From Linanthus parryae (Eukaryota > Streptophyta > Magnoliopsida > Ericales > Polemoniaceae), in NCBI GenBank assembly GCA_023055425.1, contig JALGPY010000005.1:89616305-89680304 (forward strand): a stretch of 64,000 bases of DNA, read 5' to 3'. Within the stretch, counting starts at the first letter, position 1. The number at the start of each line of letters is the position of its first letter. The position numbers and the translations under genes were made by a program. Shown one piece after another: positions 56,041 through 64,000 of this stretch. Under the pieces are notes generated by a model. It did no database searches. It worked only from the letters and a program-made list of their open reading frames with translations, and was not told where the DNA came from.

Positions 56041-57447
56041 TTGGATCGAAGCTCAAAAAATTATGGTGTGGTGAGTCCTTTTGTGAAAATGTCAGCTAGC
56101 TGACCTGCACTAGAAACATGAGAAACCATGAGTTGTTTACGCTTGTTCTCTAACGTAATGATAGTCAATGTCTATGTGTTTGGCTCGAGATTGCAAAACT
56201 GGGTTGTGTGCCATGGCGATAGCAGATTTGCTGTCGCACCATATTTGGGGTGCTTGTGGAAGACAAAGGTGAAGGTCTCTAAAGAGAAATTTGAACCAAG
56301 TAAGGTCCGCAGCTGTAACAGCTAGGGCCCGGTACTCAGCTTCAGCTGTGGACCGGGAAACAATGGGCTGTTTTCTAGCGGCCCAATGAACAGCATTGGG
56401 CCCAATAAAAATAGCAAAGCCCGTGGTACTACGTCTATCACTTGGGTTACCGGCCCAATCTGAATCACAAAAGGCTTGAAGAGGTAAATAACCATTTTGA
56501 TAGTATAAGCCAAAAGTTATGGTGCCTTGTAAATATCTTAGAACACGTTTTGCACCAATTAAGTGAAGGTTAGTAGGAGCATGCATAAATTGGCAAAGAT
56601 GATTAACTGCAAATGCTATATCTGGGCGAGAAAAGGTTAAGTATTGCAATGCACCAACTAGAGATCTAAACAAAGTAGGATTTTCAAGAGGTGTCCCATC
56701 TAGAAAGTGAAATTTGCCTCCAATAGCTAATGGTGTAAGACAAGGTTTGCAAGTAGACATGTTGAATCTTTTTAACAAATCATGAACATACTTAGATTGA
56801 TGAATGAATAATCCAGAATTAGTATATGTAATTTCTAAGCCAAGAAAATAAGTTAATCTTCCAAGATTGGTCATTTGAAATTCAGAATTTAAAGATTGAA
56901 CAAGAAAAGAAATAAAGGTTGTATCATTACCTGTGACTATTATGTCATCAACATAAAGAAGGAGAAGAGTAACCTGAGAATCGTGATGTTGAATAAAAAG
57001 GCTGGAATCTGCAGTAGATGCATTAAAACCCAAAGAAAGCAAGAAGGAGGTAAACCTTTCAAACCAAGCTCGTGGAGCTTGTTTGAGACCATAAAGGGAC
57101 TTGTTTAATTTGCATACATAATGTGGAACATTAGGATCAACAAAGCCTTGTGGTTGAGAAATATAAACTGTTTCTTTGAGAAAACCATGTAAAAAGGCGT
57201 TTTTAACATCTAACTGTTGAAGAGGCCATTTAAAAGAAGCAGCTAAAGCTAATATTGTGCGGACAGTAGCATGTTTAATGACTGGACAGAAAGTCTCATC
57301 AAAATCAATGCCAGGGGTTTGATGGAACCCCTTAGTAACAAGTCTTGCTTTATATCTAGCAACAGACCCATCTGGGTTGAACTTAGTTCTATAAACCCAT
57401 TTAGTACCAACAATGTTAGCATTTGGGGTTTTGGAACTAGAGTCCAA
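56041..57447 (-). pseudogene. copia reverse transcriptase and RNase H
   Basis: A 436-codon frame with VGTKWVYRTKFNPDGS, RLVTKGFHQTPGID, LDVKNAFLHGFLKE, YGLKQAPRAWFERF and the catalytic YVDDIIVTGND. RNase H has DSDWAGNPSDRRSTTGFAIF, TAEAEYRALA and WCDSKSAIAMAHNPV. It breaks at 56137 (REQA then TAA), but the other frame continues RKQLMVSHVSSAGQLADIFT to a stop near 56070, so a small indel ended the frame early. At the 5' side, one C lost from a C-run at about 57432 shifts it out of the integrase frame. Confidence 0.92.
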
Positions 57448-58920
57448 GTGTTTTGTTGTGTGAGACTAAGAAATTCATCAGTCATGGCATTTTGCCATTG
57501 TGAATATTTCTTAGCTTCTGTAAAGCATGTAGGATCAGAAAGGGGGGGAGAGGGTGGATCAGAAATACCAGAAGTTGCAGTAAATCCAAGATTTTTCTTC
57601 TTGAAGATGCCATATTTGCTTCTGGTTTGCATGGAGTGACCAAGAGGTGCAGTAGGTTCAGTTTCTACTTCTGATGCCTGGCCTGAACTATCTGTGTGTA
57701 TCTGTTCTTGAGATATCTGTTCTTGTGGTATCTGTTCTGTGATAGTAGGCTGCATTTTAGAAGCACTTGGGTTAACTGCAACCTCTGGTCTGCTCACTGT
57801 TGCATTATCCTCATTTTCAGTGGGAGTAAACAGAAAGGAATAAGTAGGCATGGAATTGTTAGAAAGAACCTGATCTGCAGAAGGAAGCACATTAGTATCA
57901 TTAGTTGTAGCATATGGAAACAAAGTTTCATCAAAGATTACATCTCTAGATAGATAGAACTTCTGTGTTGATTTGTCAAAGCACATATATCCCTTAGAAT
58001 TTGTTGCATAACCCAGAAAAACACATTGTTTAGATTTAGGATCAAGTTTGGAAGTCATGTATGGTCTTAAACAAGGATAGCAAGCACATCCAAAGACTTT
58101 TAGATGATCATAATTAGGTTTCTGTTTAAACAAAAGTTCCCATGGAGACTTAAAATTGGTTGTTTTTGAAGGCATGAGATTAATCAGATAAACAGCAGTA
58201 GTAAAAGCATGGTACCAAAAATATTTAGGCAAGGAAGCTTGTTGCATTAAAGTTACTGCAGTATCTACTAAGTGTCTATGTTTTCTTTCAGAAATTCCAT
58301 TTTGTTGTGGAGTGTGTGGACATGACTTTTCATGTGTAATTCCATTGTTAGCAAGAAAGGTTTGAAACACATACGACATATATTCACCACCTCCATCAGT
58401 TCTAAGTATGCGAATAAAAGTTCCAAGCATTTTCTCAATTTGTGCTTTAAAAGTAGGAAAAACAGTTGCAAGACCAGATTTATGACATACAGGAAAGATC
58501 CAAGTAAACCTAGAATAGTCATCAATAAAGAGAACATAATATCTATAGCCATTGTAACTTTTGATATGAGAAGGCCCCCATCCATCACTATGAATCAAGT
58601 TCAAGGGAGCAGTAGCTCTAGAAGTAGACAACTTGAAAGGCAGATTAGACATTTTACCAGCTAAACAAAATTGACATGTAGAAGGAGAATGTTTTTCAGA
58701 AACAGGTATAGAAATAACTCTATGTAAAATATCATTTGTAGGGTGTCCAAGTCTTGAATGCCAAATAGGAGAAGTAATCTGTTTCCCAAGGTATGCAGCA
58801 GAAGTGGAAACTGGAATAGGACCAGTGTGTGTATCTGTTCTGTGTGTAGGATAAATAGGATAAAAACCATTTTGACTAACTCCTTGGTAAAGGATTTTCG
58901 CCGAAACCTTTCCGAAACCT
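57430..58920 (-). pseudogene. copia integrase
   Basis: Frame: WHSRLGHPTNDI and CQFCLAGKMSNLP (HHCC finger, read in the frame before 58661), LIHSDGWGPSHIKSYNGY and DDYSRFTWIFPV with the first catalytic Asp, LRTDGGGEYMS with the second, QQNGISERKHRHLVD with the Glu. It then has VFGCACYPCLRPY and a variable linker ending SLTQQNTWTLVPKP, where the reading frame shifts into the RT. Catalytic residues are conserved. An 11-bp duplication near 58900-58920 breaks the frame upstream, between protease and integrase. Confidence 0.9.
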
Positions 58921-60298
58921 TGTCCTGAATGGAAAAGGAATCAGAGTCAAATATAAATTTGCAGTTATTGTGTTTACACATTTTGTGAACAGATAACAAA
59001 TTAGTTGATAGATTAGGAACATGTAAGGTACCTTTAAGTTTAAAAGAGTGAGTTGCAGTAGGTAAATGAGCAGTACCAATGTTAGATATAGGCAGAGTGT
59101 GCCCATTTCCCACAGCAACTTGATCAGCACCAAGATAAGGTTCAGTAAGAGACAAATTCTTCATATCAGCAGTCATGTGACTGGATGCACCAGTATCAGA
59201 AAGCCAGTAGTCAGAAGAGTAGGGCATAGTAGAGAAGGGAGTCTGAGAATTGGTTGCAACCATAGCAGAGAGATGTTCAGGTGGGGTTTTACCCTGATAA
59301 GAGTAATCCATTCTGTGCCAGCAGTCAATTGCAGAATGAAAGTCATACCCACAAATTTGACAGTTAATTGGGGCAGAGTTGTTTTGATTGTTATGATTAA
59401 AGCCACGACTAGGGTTTCTTCCCCTTCCAGAGTCAGACCCGCCGTATCCACCACCACGAAAATTGGATCGACCTCTTTGATGACCCATATTGGGATTACC
59501 AAAATTAGGGTTTCGAACCGAATAAGACCTTCCACCTCCTCTCGGGTACCCACCAAAATTAGGGTTTCGGCCGCCGCCACGGCCGCCCCTTTGACCGCGA
59601 CCAAAATTTTGAGCAGCAAAAGCAGATTGGTTCATAAAATCAACATTCTTAACAGATTGGGATTCATGCATTTGTTCATCGCCTTTAAGTAAAAAATAGA
59701 GTTCTTCAAGAGAAATAGATTCGGATCTAGTCCGTAAAGAGGATCGAAAAGAATTGTATTCTGGAGGTAAACCATTTAACACATAAAGAAGCATATCTTC
59801 ATCATGCACAGGAGACATAGCAACAGAGAGCTTATCACGAATTGTTTTCAGCTTGTGCATGTAAACATCAATAGAATCCGAACCTTTCTTGATAGTTTGC
59901 AGATCTTGCTTGAGTTTCAGAATATTTGAGCGAGTAAGAGACGCATACCTTCGTTCGAGAGCGAGCCAAGCAGATCTAGAGGTCTCATGGCCGATAACAT
60001 GAGTTAAGGCCTCCTGAGTCAAGGTTGCGTTGATGAGAGAGAGAAGGGCCTGATCTTGACTTACCCAGACTTGATACGCCGGATTAGGGTTACTGGTTGG
60101 TTGACCAGTATCATCGGGAAGGAACTGCGGCGGAGTAACGGTGGAACCATCAATAAAGCCGAAGAGATTCTGAGTCCGAAACACAGTGGAGATTTGGTGT
60201 TTCCATAAAACATAATTTGACCCATCTAATTTGAAAGGGATAAAATTGTGGATGTTTGGGAGGAGAAAGATTGGATTAGAGGCGGTGTGAGTCGCCAT
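58900..60298 (-). pseudogene. copia gag and protease
   Basis: It starts MATHTASNPIFLLPNIHNFI at 60298, followed by KLDGSNYVLWKHQISTVFRT, YQVWVSQDQALLSLINATL, SRSAWLALERRYASLTRS and LLYVLNGLPPEYNSFRSSLR, a normal copia gag. A Gly/Arg-rich region (RGGRGGGRNPNFGG) and a zinc knuckle CQICGYDFHSAIDCWHR come next, then the protease site YWLSDTGASSHMTADMKNL. The frame is intact to about 58920. Its position directly after the PBS supports the start. Confidence 0.93.
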
Positions 60299-60328
60299 AG
60301 ATAGATCTGTGGTGGTGGAGAGCATATG

Positions 60329-60340
60329 GCTCTGATACCA
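60329..60340 (-). other. Primer binding site of the - strand copia element
   Basis: The - strand sequence TGGTATCAGAGC directly abuts the 5' LTR, the initiator-Met type site. Confidence 0.92.
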
Positions 60341-60625
60341 TGTAAATCTTTGAAGGTTTGAGAGAACAAACAAGAGAGACAGAGCTCTCTGAATGAAGAA
60401 GACGATACAAAATGAAATGGCGTGATTAGGTTTTCCATTACTGAAGGGGCTTTATATACAAGGATCTGGAACGGTCCCATGACCGTTCGATGATCAGCTC
60501 TTCATATTCTAAGTGAATGAACCTTCTAGTTTGAGTAGCATTACAAAGCAGTCCTATACGACATATTGGATCACATAGCTGAGTGGGCTTCTCTAAATGG
60601 GCTTTGGGCTTCTGTACTGCTGGGC
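60341..60625 (-). repeat. 5' LTR of the - strand copia element, first 285 bp
   Basis: It matches the 3' LTR up to CTGCTGGGCT and is then interrupted by TGTTGGATTGAATACTAG of the next element. It holds a TATATAAAG box on the - strand near 60450-60458. Confidence 0.88.
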
Positions 60626-61906
60626 TGTTGGATTGAATACTAGAAGCCATGCTTTTTGTATTGGATTATATGAATTTGATATTTATGAGAATGGTTTTGG
60701 GCAATGTTTTTTGCATTATATTATTATTGTGCATAGTTGTCTATTGTTCTACATAGTAGAAGATCTGGTGTGTAGAGTCTAGCTTACACACAAAAGATCT
60801 TATCTTCGGTTCTTTTAGAATGAAAGTTGTGATTTCACAATCTAGATGCAATTAGACAAACCATCGGAACGATTGTAGCACATTGTTTTAGTATGTCTGT
60901 CTTGGCTACAGGAAACAGTATAGTTCATACTATAGTTTCAACTCAATGTGCTAGTATACTTTGTGTATATTGAACAGGACCAAGTTGAGATCATTGTCTT
61001 TGTACTGACATAATAAGACAAGCTATGTCTCATGGTTATTATGATTACTTATGCTCTTAATCCTTAGATAGTCAATGTGCACATGTATTTAGTAGTTATT
61101 GCTTTGACAAGTCAAGTGAGTGAGATTCCTATGGAATCAATAACCTCGATGAGTTGGGTGATACTATTGAGTCCATGGTGTAAATTGATATATCGAAGGA
61201 ATCCATGTCCCGGTTATGGGATTGATGATATCCCCTTGATGAAGCTTATAAGTTTTGATTATGTCAAACCCTGCAGGTAGATTACTTGGTAATCTGGACA
61301 TATCAAATAAGTTAAGTGGTAAGGATCAAGGAAATGGGAAGAGGTCGATTAAATTAATTAGTCAGTAATTAATTTAATCGACGGATATCTGTAATCTTAA
61401 CATGGGGAGATAATAAGTATTTAATAACAGGAGCTCGAAATATTAGTTTTGAGAATATGGACAGGAGTGCAATAACAGTTATTTAGTGGTACTAACTGTT
61501 ATTAACTTTATTCGGACTAGGTTCGGGTGGAACCAGAAGTCCTAATAAAGTTAGGAGCCTGATTCGTATTTTCTCCTCCAGGTCCCTCCCGTAGCCTATA
61601 TAAGTGTCCTTAGTCTTCACAATTTGGATGCTTAAGATACACACCGAAATCTAGGGTTTCGAGAGTGAGAGCAATTCGTCTGGAGGCCAAGAAGGATTCT
61701 GGAAGCAGCAAGCCCACACTTGCATCCAGGAGGAATTTCAAGAATACGGGAGAAGATCCGGAGTGTTCAGACCTACATCAGATAGCTTGGACGCAGGTAT
61801 GAACCCTAATTCCGCCTAGTAGGGTTTATAGCGTTCATGTTGAAACAAGTTTTAATCGGTATAGCAGACATGCAATCGAACTGGTCCAGGGATTCGCCTC
61901 CCTTCA
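60626..61906 (+). repeat. 5' LTR of the second copia element
   Basis: It starts TGTTGGATTGAATACTAGAA and ends ..CCTCCCTTCA, three bases before TGGTATCAGAGC. Length is about 1281 bp. A TATATAAG box is at 61597-61604, with a leader-like downstream part. The 3' partner LTR is outside the window, so divergence cannot be assessed. Confidence 0.8.
61597..61604 (+). promoter_or_regulatory. TATA box in the 5' LTR of the second copia element
   Basis: TATATAAG in a GC-rich to AT-rich transition, about 310 bp before the LTR end, suits the U3-R border. Confidence 0.5.
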
Positions 61907-61908
61907 AT

Positions 61909-61920
61909 TGGTATCAGAGC
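61909..61920 (+). other. Primer binding site of the second copia element
   Basis: TGGTATCAGAGC after the LTR end, initiator-Met type. It defines the LTR edge. Confidence 0.92.
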
Positions 61921-63094
61921 CCCGTTCGACTCTGCATATCTGCTATACATCCATGTTGTCCAATAATCGAACCGGCTATGCATGTTAGAGTAGGAAGATT
62001 GCGATGTCTAACTCTGTTTTGCAGATCGAATCGTGTCCTGCTATTATGGTCATATTGTTTGATGTATGTGGTTTGATTTGGTTTTGATTCCCACGCTGTT
62101 TTTCGTGGATGAAATCTGTAATCTATAATTTTAAACCCTAGGTTCTCTTATTCCGGTTTTAGAAGAACATGTGAACTCCTTGGAGGCACTCAAAGTCTAT
62201 AGCAGTCTCTGGTACTCTGTTATAGACTGATTTGCGGAATCCATGGAGGCTAGGGTTACTGTAATTATAGTGAAGACAGAAGGGCGAAGATGGCATGGCG
62301 ATTTTCAGAAAAAGGGCACACCGGGTTAAAAACGAAGTACAGAAATCGCACCCCAGAAACACCAACCCAGAAAAAAAATTTGGGGGGAAACCCCCGAACC
62401 CTATCAGGGGCGCGCTGCCCCCTGAAAACCCCCAGCCAACTCAGCGCCGAGTTGGATCGGCGAGAAACTCATCGGAAAAGCTGGGACTGAAGCATGATAG
62501 CGTGGATAATGAAGCTTGGACCATAATAGCAGAGCTTTGTGTGGTTGAATGCTTATTATGTGTTTGATTGTATCTATGTGTATGATTATTGTGGATGCTT
62601 GCATGTTAATGATGGACGACATGGATAAATAATTTAATTTGTATTAAATTGTTCAAACAACTAAGTGGGAGAGGGAGTCTAGTGCTGCTAGATCCCGCGG
62701 TCTCCATCATTGATTTATAAGTGATGTAGTTGGTTGTGTGTGTTAGCCTTGGAGTTAACATTCGTATCGAACATAACCACTACAGTATCACTGGTATAAA
62801 TTCTTATGAGGGTACTTCTAACAATTACTATTTATCTGTCATCTCTCCATCTGAGAGGCATGTGATGGGGTAAGGGGTTTAGAAGTAAAATGATGGTATA
62901 CACTTAGATGTAAGTTATAGTATCCTCCCCATCGGAGTCACTGCTATGGCTTGCAGGACCAAAGGTACCATGTCTAACTATAGAATGAATGGTAGACGTC
63001 CACCCATCGTGGCATACTATTTTTATGTGTGTTAGACTATTGGTGGTTTACATTTCCCTTATATGTTTTATTTACATGATTCTCAGGTTCAAAA
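61921..63094 (+). other. Untranslated leader of the second copia element
   Basis: About 1.17 kb without a supported ORF. A perfect 7-bp-stem hairpin (CCAACTC..GAGTTGG) lies at 62436-62455 in a GC-rich patch. Packaging or translation signals cannot be assigned with certainty. Confidence 0.5.
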
Positions 63095-64000
63095 ATGTCG
63101 AACTCATTCAACCCACTATCTATTCTCTTGAATCAAAACAAACTCAATGGATCAAACTATATTGATTGGAAGAGGAATTTGAATATTGTGCTAACTGCTG
63201 AGGATTACAAATTTGTTCTTCTTGAGGAATGTCCTGCAGAACCTCTAGAAGGGGCTTCTGAGGAAGAAGCCAAGCCTTATAAGAGGTGGCAGAAAGCTGA
63301 TCAGATGGCTAAATGCTACATATTAGGCTCCATGTCTAATGTGTTGCAGCATCAGCATGAGAGCATGGGCTCTGCCCTTGAGATCATGGAGAACCTCAAA
63401 GAGATGTTTGGGGATCAGGATCGTGCTGCGAGGCAGGTTTCTATGAAAAACCTCATGAACACAAAAATGGTTGAAGGGTCCTCTGTAAGGGATCATGTTC
63501 TGAAGATGATAAGTCTTCTAGGTGAACTAGAGATCCTTGGAGCTGTAATCGATGAGGAAACTCAGGTCGATATAGTGCTCATGACGCTGTCTGATTCATT
63601 TAACAGTTTTTGGCTAAATTATAATATGAACAAAAAGACTTATTCTTTAGCCGAATTGTTAAAGGAGCTTCAAGCAGCTGAGGGACTCCTTCAGAAACCG
63701 ATTAATGTAATGGTGGCTGAAAAGTATTCTGCTTCTAACCCTAGGGCTAAGAAGAAGAAGAAAGTTGCACAAGCAGTAGTTCCGAAGGTTGCTCCGGCAC
63801 CTCAAGGAATAGCTCGTGGGCCACAGCCAGCACTTGCTCCTCAGGGGACATTGGGAAAGCCGAAAGGCAAGTGTTTCCTGTGTAACCAGAGAGGGAATTG
63901 GAAGAAGCAATGTCCACAGTTCCTGACTCGTCCAATCCAGAACAACTCATGTATATCTCTTTCACTAGTAATTGAATCATGTTTAGCGGTTCGATCTACT
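63095..64000 (+). CDS. copia gag of the second element, partial at the window end
   Basis: It starts MSNSFNPLSILLNQNKLNGS at 63095 and stays open for 302 codons to the window edge. Motifs of this plant gag family are present: NYIDWKRNLNIVLTAEDYKF, AMCYILGSMSN-type helix (here AKCYILGSMSNVLQ), FGDQDRAARQVSMKNLMNTK, LLGELEILGAVIDEETQVD, YSLAELLKELQAAE. A zinc-knuckle region reads CFLCNQRGNWKKQC, with Asn where the family has His. A Lys-rich stretch (RAKKKKKVAQ) precedes it. The start is the only Met near the conserved N-terminus. The protein forms virus-like particles around element RNA in the cytoplasm. Confidence 0.92.
   Translation, partial: MSNSFNPLSILLNQNKLNGSNYIDWKRNLNIVLTAEDYKFVLLEECPAEPLEGASEEEAKPYKRWQKADQMAKCYILGSMSNVLQHQHESMGSALEIMENLKEMFGDQDRAARQVSMKNLMNTKMVEGSSVRDHVLKMISLLGELEILGAVIDEETQVDIVLMTLSDSFNSFWLNYNMNKKTYSLAELLKELQAAEGLLQKPINVMVAEKYSASNPRAKKKKKVAQAVVPKVAPAPQGIARGPQPALAPQGTLGKPKGKCFLCNQRGNWKKQCPQFLTRPIQNNSCISLSLVIESCLAVRST

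Larger units (their letters stand above)
55676..64000 (-). mobile_element. Ty1/copia element on the - strand, its 5' LTR split by a second copia element
   Basis: 3' LTR 55676-56002, coding region 56003-60298, PBS 60329-60340, and 5' LTR from 60341 to 60625, where another element begins in mid-LTR. The missing part of the 5' LTR (starting TCTAGCTTTC) should resume beyond the right edge of the window. The shared 285 bp of the LTRs differ at about eight positions by eye, so the insertion is older than the Angela-like one. It landed in an exon of a MULE-associated gene. The left target site is TCTTC, and the right copy is outside the window. Confidence 0.87.
60626..64000 (+). mobile_element. Second Ty1/copia element, 5' part, nested in the LTR of the first
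   Basis: 5' LTR 60626-61906, PBS from 61909, leader to 63094 and gag from 63095 running off the window. The insertion point is GGGCT in the older LTR. The + strand orientation is opposite to its host. Gag is uninterrupted as far as visible, so this may be a young copy; its completeness cannot be judged here. Confidence 0.88.

Noticed and set aside
59066..59692. 208-aa + strand ORF
   Set aside because: Antisense to the copia gag/protease frame, whose motifs are unambiguous.

Overview
The window is nuclear DNA of a flowering plant, probably a eudicot. It is AT-rich, has spliced genes with GT-AG introns, and is dominated by plant-type LTR retrotransposons, LINEs, MITEs and Mutator-like elements (MULEs). 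I cannot name the species.

Layout. (1) 1-16.2 kb: the 3' half of a decayed Ty3/gypsy Tat-type element on the + strand. It holds RNase H and integrase, a hairpin minisatellite, an antisense ORF with a plant mobile domain, a polypurine tract and the 3' LTR. A structurally complete Ty1/copia element of Angela-like type (3727-12259, - strand) is inserted in it, with a perfect 5-bp target duplication, two LTRs of about 1.4 kb, a PBS and a PPT. (2) 16.3-21.4 kb: MITEs, an antisense LINE RNase H relic, a 5'-truncated LINE with an 11-bp target duplication, a TIR element carrying a long GAA microsatellite, and a tRNA-like (SINE) remnant. (3) 23.8-27.7 kb: the clearest host gene, an intact seven-exon TPS-a sesquiterpene synthase of 549 aa, with Stowaway-like MITEs in introns 2 and 5. 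(4) 27.9-33.6 kb: a degraded - strand copia element ending abruptly at a putative LTR, then non-coding sequence. (5) 34-52 kb: a mosaic built from internal duplications and short dispersed motifs. It carries an apparently intact two-B3-domain gene, a decayed multi-exon Ulp1-type (C48) protease gene, three ORFs each broken by one in-frame TAG, a truncated MULE transposase, a solo LTR and a hAT-like MITE. This combination resembles Ulp1-carrying MULEs. (6) 52.4-55.7 kb: a second MULE-like relic (MULE N-terminal exon, DUF1985-like exon) whose non-coding parts hold arrays of near-palindromic TCGAACT/AGTTCGA repeats. (7) 55.7-64 kb: a copia element on the - strand inserted into an exon of that relic. 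Its 5' LTR is interrupted by a second + strand copia element, of which the 5' LTR, PBS, leader and gag are inside the window.

Only the terpene synthase and the B3 gene look like intact cellular-type genes. Most other coding sequence is mobile-element derived and broken. Coordinates, splice sites and repeat boundaries were read by eye. Family assignments rest on recognisable motifs, with no database search.
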